This document shows, piece by piece, positions 44,040 to 52,363 of a stretch of DNA of 64,000 bases (positions within the stretch are counted from its first letter, which is position 1; every line of letters begins with the position of its first letter). Source of the stretch: Paraclostridium ghonii (lineage in GTDB: Bacteria; Bacillota; Clostridia; Peptostreptococcales; Peptostreptococcaceae); NCBI RefSeq assembly GCF_030815085.1, contig NZ_JAUSWG010000003.1; one strand, written 5' to 3'. The notes beneath the pieces were generated by a model. It ran no database searches. It saw only the letters and a list, made by a program, of their open reading frames with translations, and was not told the DNA's origin. Both the position numbers and the translations under genes were made by a program.

Positions 44040-45083
44040 ATGTCAAGAAAAGCATATCCATTTAGTGCCATAATAGGACAGGAGTGTATGAAAAAAGGAC
44101 TTATATTAAATATAATAAATCCCAAAATATCAGGGATATTAGTATTTGGAGAAAAAGGAACAGCAAAATCAACTGCAGTAAGGGCAATTGCAAATTTATT
44201 ACCAGAGATTGAGGTTGTAAAAGGGTGCAAGTTTAATTGTAATCCACACGATAAAGATAGTATGTGTCCTTATTGCCTAGAAAAAATTAATAGCGGAGAA
44301 AAATTAGAGATAGTTAGCAAAAAAATGAAAGTAGTAGATTTACCTGTATCTGCAACTGAAGATCGAGTGGTAGGGTCTTTAGATATAGAATCAGGAATTA
44401 GAGTTGGAAATAAAAAATTCGAAAGTGGGGTTTTAGCTCAAGCTAATAGAGGAATTTTATATGTAGATGAGATAAATTTATTAGATGATAACATAGTAGA
44501 TTTATTACTTGATAGTGCTACTATGGGAGTTAACACTGTAGAAAGAGAAGGAATATCATTTACACATCCAGCTAAATTTATACTAGTAGGAACGATGAAT
44601 CCTGAAGAAGGTGAACTTAGACCTCAATTATTAGATAGGTTTGGGCTTAGTGTTGATATAAAAGGAATAAAAGATCCTAAGCTGCGAGTAGATATAGTGA
44701 AAAATAGATCTGAATTTGAAAATAACCCAGATGAGTTTATTTTAAAATGGGTACAACAAGAAAAAGAGTTAAAAAGTAAAATAGAAAATGCAAGAAATTT
44801 AATAAATAAAGTGAATATTGATGATGAAATGTTATTGATAAGCGCAAATCTTTCAATAGCATTAGAAATAGATGGACATAGAGGAGATTTAACTTTGATG
44901 AAGGCATCAAAAGCCATGGCAGCATTCAATAATAGATGTGAAGTTACAAGAGAAGATATAGAAGAAGTTGCACATATGGTTTTATTACATAGAATGAAAA
45001 GTTTACCGTTTGAAACTTCTAAAAAATTAGATAAAGAAAAAATTAGGGAAATAATAGACTCTTCTATGGCTTTAGAGGCATAG
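44040..45083 (+). CDS. Mg-chelatase subunit I (ChlI/BchI)-like AAA+ ATPase
   Basis: 347 aa. It opens with YPFSAIIGQECMKKGLILN, typical of ChlI/BchI, and has Walker A GEKGTAKST (residues 37-45), the ChlI insert with the Cys-rich KGCKFNCN...CPYC, Walker B ILYVDEINLLDD (~141-152), sensor I and a sensor II region. In tetrapyrrole synthesis subunit I works with ChlD and ChlH; neither is present, so this is an orphan. It may partner a VWA protein in another process, as MoxR-type ATPases do. CAGGGGGG precedes the ATG. Confidence 0.83.
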   Translation: MSRKAYPFSAIIGQECMKKGLILNIINPKISGILVFGEKGTAKSTAVRAIANLLPEIEVVKGCKFNCNPHDKDSMCPYCLEKINSGEKLEIVSKKMKVVDLPVSATEDRVVGSLDIESGIRVGNKKFESGVLAQANRGILYVDEINLLDDNIVDLLLDSATMGVNTVEREGISFTHPAKFILVGTMNPEEGELRPQLLDRFGLSVDIKGIKDPKLRVDIVKNRSEFENNPDEFILKWVQQEKELKSKIENARNLINKVNIDDEMLLISANLSIALEIDGHRGDLTLMKASKAMAAFNNRCEVTREDIEEVAHMVLLHRMKSLPFETSKKLDKEKIREIIDSSMALEA

Positions 45084-45097
45084 GATAAAGATATTAT

Positions 45098-45127
45098 AAA
45101 AAAGATCTGATAGAAGGTCTTTTTTTT
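45098..45127 (+). terminator. Intrinsic terminator after the ChlI-like gene
   Basis: AAAAAGATC pairs with GGTCTTTTT (one wobble), followed by further T. Confidence 0.8.
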
Positions 45128-45191
45128 ATGCTAATATAGAATAAGAAGTAAATTAAAAGGAATAAATTAGAAAATCAAAAAGGGGATTAAT

Positions 45192-46337
45192 ATGAACTTT
45201 GTATCGATAAGAAAATGTAATGATTATAATTATGATAATATAAAAGAGTCAATAGAGCGTAATTTAGATGATATTGGAGGGATAGAAAAGTATATAAAAC
45301 GAAATAGTAAAGTGTTAATAAAACCAAACTTACTTATGAAAAAAAGTCCAGAAGAAGCTACAACAACACATCCAACAGTAGTTAAGGTAATATGTGAAAT
45401 ACTGCTTAGGTTAAATTGTGAGGTAATAATTGCAGATAGTCCAGGAGGACCATATACTACATCAGCATTAAAAGGTATTTATAAATCAACGGGTATGAAA
45501 GATGTAGCTGATGAATTAGGATTAAGTCTAAATTATGATGTAAGTGAAGTTAAGGTAGAAAATAAAAATGCTAAAGCTTTAAGGTTTATGGATATAATAA
45601 CTCCAATAAGTCAAGTGGATCATATAATAAATGTATGTAAATTAAAAACTCATGGTATGGCTACATTTACTGGAGGAGTTAAAAACCTATATGGATCTAT
45701 AGCTGGGTTAAAAAAAGCAGAAATACATTATAGATTTCCAAACGAAGAAATATTTTGTGAAGAGGTATTATTAGATATTTGTTCGTATGTAAATCCAACC
45801 TTAACTATTATGGATGGAATTGTTGGAATGGAGGGAGAAGGACCTTCTGCAGGAACGCCAAGACACATTGGTACAACTTTAGCATCAACGAGCCCCTATG
45901 CTTTAGATTCTATGGCTTGTAAACTTATAAATTTAGATATAACTAAAGTCCCTACTGTAAGAGGGAGCATTAAAAGAGGATATATAAAAAGTGATTTAAG
46001 TGATGTTAAGTTAGTAGGTGATGATATAAATCAATTTATTATAGAAGACTTTAAGATTCCAAAAACAAGTAAAGATTTTAGATTACTATCATCAATTTTA
46101 CCTAAATTTATACATGAGCCTCTTACAAAAATGCTAACACCAAAACCAGTTGTTTCTTATAATAAGTGTGTAAAGTGTAAAAAGTGTATAGAGGTATGTC
46201 CCGCAAAGGTTATAAGTTTAGATTCAACAATAAAAATAGATTTAAATGAATGCATAAGATGTTTTTGTTGCCATGAACTATGTCCTAAAAAAGCCATAGA
46301 TATAAAACGAAATGTAATATTTAAGTTAATAAAATAA
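45192..46337 (+). CDS. DUF362 domain protein with C-terminal 4Fe-4S ferredoxin domain
   Basis: 381 aa. The N-terminal DUF362 domain has VLIKPNLLMKKSPEEATTTH (residues ~42-61), IIADSPGGPYTTSALKGIYK, VCKLKTHGMATFTGGVKNLYG and SPYALDSMACKLI. The C-terminal ferredoxin part (~318-365) has CVKCKKCIEVCPAK and CIRCFCCHELCPKKA, two 4Fe-4S sets. The domain order differs from the paralogue at 13606, where the clusters are internal. Likely a cytoplasmic redox protein of unknown substrate. AAAAGGGGA supports the ATG. Confidence 0.88.
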   Translation: MNFVSIRKCNDYNYDNIKESIERNLDDIGGIEKYIKRNSKVLIKPNLLMKKSPEEATTTHPTVVKVICEILLRLNCEVIIADSPGGPYTTSALKGIYKSTGMKDVADELGLSLNYDVSEVKVENKNAKALRFMDIITPISQVDHIINVCKLKTHGMATFTGGVKNLYGSIAGLKKAEIHYRFPNEEIFCEEVLLDICSYVNPTLTIMDGIVGMEGEGPSAGTPRHIGTTLASTSPYALDSMACKLINLDITKVPTVRGSIKRGYIKSDLSDVKLVGDDINQFIIEDFKIPKTSKDFRLLSSILPKFIHEPLTKMLTPKPVVSYNKCVKCKKCIEVCPAKVISLDSTIKIDLNECIRCFCCHELCPKKAIDIKRNVIFKLIK

Positions 46338-46450
46338 ACTTGTAATAACAATTGGAGTATAAATATAAAAAAATTAAGTAACCGGACAATTTATATAATT
46401 CATATACTGTAAGGATGGGTTTAAAATTTTTTATATGAGGAGATACGAAA

Positions 46451-47281
46451 ATGAGATATTTTTGGGTATTTCAAAATAAAAATTATGAAGAAGAATCAAG
46501 GGGAAGTTACTTATGGGCTCCAAAGAAAAATTTAAAAGGAAAAACTTTTCACTACTGGAGTAGAATGGAAGAGATTAAACCTGGAGATATAATTTTTAGT
46601 TGTGTTAATAGAAATATAGTATCAATAAACATAGCTAAAAAAGACCCAAATAACCAAATTAGGCCAAATGAAATAGAGAAAGCTGGGCCTTTAGATGAAG
46701 ATGGGTGGATTGTATTAGTTGAGTATAATAAGTTAAAAAATTCTATAAAAATAGATGATTTTTTAGAAAATATAATGAAAATGCAAGATGAGAAATATGC
46801 TCCACTTAATATAAAAGGAAAAGCAAACTCTGGGTATTTATATCCTATAAACGATAGCCTTGGAGATTATCTAATCGATATAATTTGTAAAAATGAAAAT
46901 GACATTAAATCATTAAATGAAGTTATCAGACAAAAATATATTAGTAATTTACCTTATAATGAAGTTGAAATTAAAGCTAAAAAGGCAAAAGGAAAGGTAA
47001 AATCAAAGACAAATAAAGTGGTTGAATATGATAGAAATCCATACGTTGTTGAGTACTCAAGAAGAAGAGCTAATGGAGTTTGTGAACTCTGTAGCAAAGA
47101 TGCTCCATTTAAAAATTCAAAAGAAGAGCCATACTTAGAAGTGCATCATATAATATGGTTATCAAAAGGAGGAGAAGATAATATAAAAAATACAGTAGCT
47201 TTATGCCCAAATTGCCATAGGAAAATGCATGTACTTAACTTGAATGAAGATATAGAAACTTTAAGTTCAAAGAGAAAATAA
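46451..47281 (+). CDS. HNH endonuclease with EVE/PUA-like N-terminal domain (candidate modification-dependent nuclease)
   Basis: 276 aa. The N-terminal part (residues 1-~150) begins MRYFWVFQNKNY, with GSYLWAPKKN and YWSRMEEIKPGDIIFSCV, a pattern like the EVE/PUA-like domains that read modified bases. A basic linker (KAKKAKGKVKSKTNK, 176-190) follows. The C-terminal HNH domain is canonical: CELC (211-214), VHHI (231-234), N254 and CPNCH (252-256), a zinc-bound beta-beta-alpha-metal fold. EVE-HNH type IV restriction enzymes such as VcaM4I cut DNA with modified cytosine or adenine; the same role here is inference. No methyltransferase is adjacent. Confidence 0.75.
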   Translation: MRYFWVFQNKNYEEESRGSYLWAPKKNLKGKTFHYWSRMEEIKPGDIIFSCVNRNIVSINIAKKDPNNQIRPNEIEKAGPLDEDGWIVLVEYNKLKNSIKIDDFLENIMKMQDEKYAPLNIKGKANSGYLYPINDSLGDYLIDIICKNENDIKSLNEVIRQKYISNLPYNEVEIKAKKAKGKVKSKTNKVVEYDRNPYVVEYSRRRANGVCELCSKDAPFKNSKEEPYLEVHHIIWLSKGGEDNIKNTVALCPNCHRKMHVLNLNEDIETLSSKRK

Positions 47282-47289
47282 TTAATAAG

Positions 47290-47331
47290 AGCTAGTTAAA
47301 ATAAAACTAATCTATTTTAACTGGCTTTTTT
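47290..47331 (+). terminator. Intrinsic terminator after the HNH gene
   Basis: AGCTAGTTAAAATA pairs with TATTTTAACTGGCT (one wobble), followed by T-rich sequence. Confidence 0.82.
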
Positions 47332-47524
47332 ATTTACTCGTAATTTTAAAATATTTAAAAGGATTTTATAAGCCATGAATATATAAACAGGAAAATTTTT
47401 TTGATTAAAGTTTAAAAGGGTGGATATTTCAAAATAGTCTTTAACAAAACTTTACCAAAATACATATAATAAAGAGTGTCAGTGTAAATTAAAAGCACAA
47501 AATTTATTTTAGGGGGAGTGTTTA

Positions 47525-48634
47525 ATGAGGGTAGACTGCAAATTATATGAATTTAGAGGTGTATGGGTAGCTACAGTATATGATATAGATTGGCCAAGAA
47601 CAAAAAATGATGCTGAAGCTCAAAAAAAAGAGTTCATACAGTTATTAGATAAATTGCAAAGTTTAAATTTCAATGTCGTCATGGTCCAAATTAGACCTAC
47701 ATCAGACGCTTTTTACAAATCAAAAATCAATCCATGGTCAGCGTACCTTACAGGAATACAAGGAAAAGATCCAGGATATGATCCACTTAAATTTATGTTA
47801 GACGAAACACATAAAAGAAATATGCAATTTTATGGATGGTTAAATCCATACAGAATAACTACTAAAGGAACTGATTTAAGTGTTTTAGCAGATAATAACC
47901 CAGCAAAATTAAATCCAGATTGGGTTATGGAGTTTAATGATGCTCTTTCTTATAACCCTGAAGATAGAGAAGTAATAAATTATTTAGCAACAACAGTTTT
48001 TGAAATTGTATCTAACTATGATGTAGATGGAATAATATTTGATGAATATTTTTACCCAGAAGGGTATCCTATGCCAAAATGTGAGTGCAAATGCATTTGT
48101 GTATGTGGTTCTTGGGAATGTATAAATGTTGGCGATTATAGACGATCAGCTATAAATTATTTGATTAAAACAATATATAAAGTTATAAAAGCTACAAACC
48201 CAAAAGTACAATTTGGAATAAGTCCTTTTGCTGTATGGAAAAATAAGTCTAGTGATATAAATGGTTCTAATACAAATGCATTAGAAGGATATTATACTTT
48301 ATATTCGGACCCTTTAAGTTGGATACAAGAGGGTACTGTAGATTTTATAGCACCTCAAATTTACTGGCCGATAAACGATACTAAGAATCCATATGAAACA
48401 TTAGTAAGATGGTGGGCAAATGTAGTAGAAGGTACAGATGTAAAATTATATATTGCTCAAGTTGTTAGCAAATCAGAAACAGCTAAAGAAATAGATAAAC
48501 AAATTGCTATAAATAGAGAATATCCAGAGGTTAAAGGGAACATATTGTTTAGCTATAGAGACATAGCTAGTAATAAAGAAGGTGTGGTTGAACAATTAGA
48601 AAAAGCATATTCAGAAAAAGCATGCATCTTATAA
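47525..48634 (+). CDS. Glycosyl hydrolase-like 10 (GHL10/DUF187) family protein
   Basis: 369 aa, a TIM-barrel domain. GHL10 markers are EFRGVWVATVYDIDWPR (residues ~8-24), VMVQIRPTSDAFYKS, KRNMQFYGWLNPYRIT, VDGIIFDEYFYP (~176-187, with the acidic residues of the likely active site) and FIAPQIYWPIN. The family acts on glycans, possibly peptidoglycan, in known members. Here no signal peptide is visible; the gene seems to encode a cytoplasmic protein or one exported otherwise. A Cys-rich insert (CECKCICVCGSWEC) after the DEYFYP loop is odd for the family and could bind metal. Confidence 0.85.
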   Translation: MRVDCKLYEFRGVWVATVYDIDWPRTKNDAEAQKKEFIQLLDKLQSLNFNVVMVQIRPTSDAFYKSKINPWSAYLTGIQGKDPGYDPLKFMLDETHKRNMQFYGWLNPYRITTKGTDLSVLADNNPAKLNPDWVMEFNDALSYNPEDREVINYLATTVFEIVSNYDVDGIIFDEYFYPEGYPMPKCECKCICVCGSWECINVGDYRRSAINYLIKTIYKVIKATNPKVQFGISPFAVWKNKSSDINGSNTNALEGYYTLYSDPLSWIQEGTVDFIAPQIYWPINDTKNPYETLVRWWANVVEGTDVKLYIAQVVSKSETAKEIDKQIAINREYPEVKGNILFSYRDIASNKEGVVEQLEKAYSEKACIL

Positions 48635-48642
48635 AAAATTAT

Positions 48643-48710
48643 CCCTTATAATAGGTACATTTAAACAAGTACACTAACATGTTTGATGTAATTATTATAA
48701 GGGGCTTTTT
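48643..48710 (+). terminator. Hairpin terminator after the GHL10 gene, abutting the convergent gene
   Basis: CCCTTATAAT pairs with ATTATAAGGG across a 42-base loop containing GTAC-rich DNA, followed by T5. It ends at the stop codon of the minus-strand gene. Confidence 0.65.
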
Positions 48711-49303
48711 TATGTGAAAAACTTAATGTAATAAAATATGTATATAATAATTAAAATATCTGTAAGAAAACTTAAAAAAGAATTAAGAGCTTTTTCAGAT
48801 TTAGAATTTACTTTTATCACAGGAGCTAAAGGAAGTCTATATTTTTGATTAGAAGGATATAAAAGACAAACTCCATTAGAATTAAACATATCAAAAAGTA
48901 TATGCGATATACAACCTAATATAAATCCGTAATAAATCATCAAAATGTAATTATTAATCAATACAAAAATATATGGATAGGATATTTTAAAAACTATATT
49001 TATTAAAAAAGATAAAAGTACTAAAAAATATATAAATAATATACTATGAGTAAATCCTCTATGATGAAATTTAGTATTAATGAGTTTAGATATAAAAGGA
49101 AATTTTTTACCTATATAAGATTGAGGGCAGTCTATGTCAGGAAAAATAGAACCTAGATTTAGAAAGTAAAAATAAAATATTAATAATATAGATAGTTCTA
49201 AGATGTTAAAGTTTAAAATTATATAATTTAAAAAAGGACTTAAAGATAACATTCCTATAAATAAACCACAAGTAATATGTGTATTATATCTGATTAAAAT
49301 CAC
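48710..49303 (-). CDS. YdjM-like/DUF457 membrane-bound metal-dependent hydrolase
   Basis: Up to 197 aa with about five TM helices. The family signatures are THITCGLFIG at the start, FPDIDCPQS (residues ~54-62), HHRGFTHSIL (~80-89, metal-binding His) and HILFDMFNSNGVCLLYP, close to the YdjM/LexA-regulated DUF457 family. The start is uncertain: the frame can open at GTG 49303, but that codon abuts the ribosome binding site GGGAGG (about 49304-49309), so a rare ATT or ATC start a few codons later is possible. Convergent with the GHL10 gene. Confidence 0.8.
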   Translation of the reverse strand: MILIRYNTHITCGLFIGMLSLSPFLNYIILNFNILELSILLIFYFYFLNLGSIFPDIDCPQSYIGKKFPFISKLINTKFHHRGFTHSILFIYFLVLLSFLINIVFKISYPYIFVLINNYILMIYYGFILGCISHILFDMFNSNGVCLLYPSNQKYRLPLAPVIKVNSKSEKALNSFLSFLTDILIIIYIFYYIKFFT

Positions 49304-49330
49304 CTCCCATAGATTATATTCAATATAAAA

Positions 49331-49373
49331 AATAAATATAAGGTTAGATAATTATCTAGCCTTATATTTATTT
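49331..49373. terminator. Bidirectional hairpin upstream of the DUF2971 gene
   Basis: AATAAATATAAGG pairs with CCTTATATTTATT. It sits between two divergent genes, which is unusual for a terminator; it may be a leader structure instead. Confidence 0.5.
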
Positions 49374-49447
49374 AAATATGTGCACATAATTATTAATATA
49401 TAGAATGAAATAATAAAATAATTACTAAACCAAGGAAAGACAAAGTT

Positions 49448-50275
49448 ATGAAAATGAAATGGGAAGAAAAATTTATTGAATTATATACTGAAGGGAAAGT
49501 ACAAGAAGCAAAAAAATTAAAAAATATTCATGTTCCAAATAAGCTATATAAATATCAAAAAATAGATTTAAATAGACTTAAAAATCTAGAAGATGGCAAG
49601 TTATACTTTTCAAATAGAAAAAACCTAAACGATCCATTTGATTTGCTACCAGCTTATTATGATGAGGATGAAGTAGTGAGGTTCTTAAAAGAAGAAGATA
49701 GTCCGGCAAACATTTTATCAAAAGAAGATATAATTAATAAAATAGACAAAGTTTTAAACAGTTTTAGTAATCATATTAAAATATTATCTTTAAGTACTAG
49801 TATATATAATATACCTCTATGGACTCACTATGGAGATAATCATAGAGGTATGTGTATAGAATATGATATAGATAAGTTGGATAGAGATAGCGATTTTTAT
49901 GATTGTTTATTAAAGGTAAGTTATATAGATAAAAAAATAGAAATAACTAAAGTTTTAAAAAATACTTTATCTAATTTAATAAATCATGATGAAATAAAAA
50001 CAGATTCAATGTTTTTATTATATTTTACTTTGACAATGAAGCATAAAAGTTGGCAGTATGAGAATGAATGGAGAATTATATTAAAAAGCAATAGTGGAGA
50101 GTGTGGGATAGAAAAAAGTCCAATGAAAGTAAAAGCTATTTATCTAGGTAAGGATTGTAGCAAAGAAAACATAGATAGAGTTGTGGGAATTTCTAAAAAG
50201 CTAAACTGTGAAGTATATAAAATGGAATACTCTAAAGGAATTGATTTTAGATTAATACCAAAAAAACTATACTAA
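49448..50275 (+). CDS. DUF2971 family protein
   Basis: 275 aa. Markers of DUF2971 are LYKYQKID (residues ~33-40), LYFSNRKNLNDPFDLLP (~53-69), LWTHYGDNHRGMCIEYD (~118-134) and the C-terminal WQYENEWRIIL (~202-212). The family appears as an isolated gene or in defence/toxin neighbourhoods; the function is not known. The ribosome binding site is weak (AAGGAAAG). No partner gene is nearby except the HNH gene about 3 kb upstream. Confidence 0.83.
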   Translation: MKMKWEEKFIELYTEGKVQEAKKLKNIHVPNKLYKYQKIDLNRLKNLEDGKLYFSNRKNLNDPFDLLPAYYDEDEVVRFLKEEDSPANILSKEDIINKIDKVLNSFSNHIKILSLSTSIYNIPLWTHYGDNHRGMCIEYDIDKLDRDSDFYDCLLKVSYIDKKIEITKVLKNTLSNLINHDEIKTDSMFLLYFTLTMKHKSWQYENEWRIILKSNSGECGIEKSPMKVKAIYLGKDCSKENIDRVVGISKKLNCEVYKMEYSKGIDFRLIPKKLY

Positions 50276-50296
50276 GTTTATCAAATTTTAAATAGT

Positions 50297-50333
50297 AAAA
50301 AGGAGCTAACTAATATAAGGGTAGTTCCTTTTT
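50297..50333 (+). terminator. Intrinsic terminator after the DUF2971 gene
   Basis: AAAAAGGAGCTA pairs with TAGTTCCTTTTT (one mismatch). Confidence 0.75.
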
Positions 50334-50419
50334 GTTATTTTAAAATTGTAAAAAGAAGGAATATATCGAAATTTAGTTGAATAGTTATTTAACAATATTA
50401 GTATAAAAAGGGGGATTTT

Positions 50420-51652
50420 ATGGAATTTGAAATTACAAAGGGGATTTTTACTGTTAACTTGGATATGATAGCAACTTTAGCACTAGCAACACTACTTTTG
50501 CTTTTAGGAAATTATTTACGAAAAAAAGTTAGTTTTCTAGAAAAGTTTTGTATACCTGGACCAGTTATAGGTGGACTTTTATTATCGATCATAATTTTTA
50601 TTTTCAAGAGTGTAAATCTATTTAATATAGAAATGGACACAACTTTACAATCTCCTTTTATGATAGCATTTTTTACAACAATAGGATTAGGAGCTAGTTT
50701 TTCTCTTATAAAAAAAGGAGGCAAGTTATTAATAGTATATTGGATATTATGTGGAGGGCTTGCAATATCACAAAATATAATAGGTGTATTAGGAGCTAAA
50801 ATAACACATATAAATCCTCTTATAGGTATTATGTGTGGAGCTGTTTCTATGGAAGGAGGTCATGCGGCAGCGGCTTCATTTGGAGAAACAGTAGAAGGGT
50901 TGGGAGTAAATGGAGCAGTTACAATAGGTATGGCAGCTGCAACATTTGGAGTTATGTGTGGAGGAATTGTAGGTGGCCCAGTTTCTAGATATTTAATAGA
51001 TAAATACAATTTAAAGCCAGCATTAGATGACAATATTGAAAATATATCTGTAGAAGAAGTTGCGGGAATAAAACTAAGTAACTCTTTTAACTCAAATACT
51101 ATTATAACTCAAATTGCAATAATAGCATCATGCATGACTATTGGAAATTTATTTGGAACATGGTTTTCAAATGTGACAGGAGTAGTACTTCCAGGATATG
51201 TAGGAGCTATGTTTGTTGCAGTTTTATTTAGAAATTTAAATGATAAGATAAAAATTGTTAATATAGATTTATATTCAGTTGATATAATAAGCAATGTTTG
51301 TTTAGGCATATTTTTAACAATGGCATTAATGACTATAAAATTATGGGAACTAGCAGGTCTTGCAGGACCAATGACAATAATAGTATTTGCACAAGTAATA
51401 TTTATAGTTTTATATGGAATATTTATTGGATTTAGAGTTTTAGGAAAAGATTTTGATGCAGCTATCATGGTTTCAGGTATGTTGGGACATGGGCTAGGTG
51501 CAACTCCAAATGCGTTAGCTAATATAAATTCTGTAACATCAAGATATGGGAATTCAGCAAAAGCATTTTTAATAGTTCCGTTGGTTGGAGCATTTTTAAT
51601 AGATTTGATAGGCATTCCGACTATTGTAGCATTTATAAACTTTTTTAGTTGA
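50420..51652 (+). CDS. gltS: Sodium/glutamate symporter GltS
   Basis: 410 aa, about ten TMs. Family landmarks: LLLLGNYLRKKVSFLEKFCI (residues ~26-45), PGPVIGGLLLSI, GLGASFSLIKKGGKLLIVYW, GIMCGAVSMEGGHAAAASFG (the glycine-rich reentrant loop) and GLGATPNALANINSVTSRYG near the end. GltS imports L- or D-glutamate with Na+. The AAAAGGGGGA ribosome binding site fits the ATG. It is followed after about 95 bases by the PPOX gene, with no terminator in between, so the two may be co-transcribed. Confidence 0.92.
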   Translation: MEFEITKGIFTVNLDMIATLALATLLLLLGNYLRKKVSFLEKFCIPGPVIGGLLLSIIIFIFKSVNLFNIEMDTTLQSPFMIAFFTTIGLGASFSLIKKGGKLLIVYWILCGGLAISQNIIGVLGAKITHINPLIGIMCGAVSMEGGHAAAASFGETVEGLGVNGAVTIGMAAATFGVMCGGIVGGPVSRYLIDKYNLKPALDDNIENISVEEVAGIKLSNSFNSNTIITQIAIIASCMTIGNLFGTWFSNVTGVVLPGYVGAMFVAVLFRNLNDKIKIVNIDLYSVDIISNVCLGIFLTMALMTIKLWELAGLAGPMTIIVFAQVIFIVLYGIFIGFRVLGKDFDAAIMVSGMLGHGLGATPNALANINSVTSRYGNSAKAFLIVPLVGAFLIDLIGIPTIVAFINFFS

Positions 51653-51748
51653 AAAATATTAGATTACATAAAAATTAAGTATATATATTCACAACTAAAA
51701 CTATAAGTGTTAGAATTTACTAAACTATATAAAAAGGAGCATGAATAT

Positions 51749-52210
51749 ATGTTTAAGCAAATGAGAAGAAAAGAAAGAGAAACTGAAAATGTAGAAGCTT
51801 TAGATATTTTGAAAAATGGAGAATATGGTGTATTATCTACGATAGGTGAAAATAGATATGCATATGGAGTACCATTAAGTTATGTATATTCAAATGAATC
51901 AATATATTTTCACTGTGCACTAGAAGGTCAAAAGTTAGATAATATTAACTACAATAATAAAGTTTCATTTTGTGTAATAGGTAAAACTTGTGTAACTCCT
52001 GAAAAATTTAGTACAAAATATGAAAGTGCTATTGTATTTGGAAAAGCCAGTGAAGTTTTTGAAGAAGAGAAAAGTGAAGCTTTATTACAATTATTAAAAA
52101 AGTATTCACCTGATTTTATAGAAAAAGGGAAAATGTATATAAAAAATGCTAGCGATAAAACTAAAGTAATAAAAATAAAAATTGATAAAATTTCAGGTAA
52201 AGCCAATTAA
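51749..52210 (+). CDS. Pyridoxamine 5'-phosphate oxidase-family (NimA-like) flavoprotein
   Basis: 153 aa from ATG 51749, nine bases after AAAAAGGAG; the frame is open up to 51707 but that start has no ribosome binding site. The split-barrel fold is indicated by FKQMRRKERE, the NimA-type opening, then GEYGVLSTIGENRYAYGVPLSYVY (24 residues, given by its ends GEYGVL and LSYVY) and YFHCALEGQKLDNINYNNKVSFCV, typical FMN-binding. Members include 5-nitroimidazole reductases and other FMN or heme proteins; the substrate is not known. Confidence 0.82.
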   Translation: MFKQMRRKERETENVEALDILKNGEYGVLSTIGENRYAYGVPLSYVYSNESIYFHCALEGQKLDNINYNNKVSFCVIGKTCVTPEKFSTKYESAIVFGKASEVFEEEKSEALLQLLKKYSPDFIEKGKMYIKNASDKTKVIKIKIDKISGKAN

Positions 52211-52363
52211 TCAAATACACAAAACTTATAATCGTAACTTTATTGCCACTACTTACTTTTTACACTGTTATATTTCTATCCAATAATTACCATGGAAAAA
52301 AATACGTAATTTAAAGTAATATATAATTGATATGATATGTAAAAAAAGGAAGTAGGAATAAAT

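Noticed and set aside
46378..46400. TATATAATTCATATA resembling the end of the palindromic repeat
   Set aside because: Too short and AT-rich to be distinguished from chance; no adjacent RNA element.
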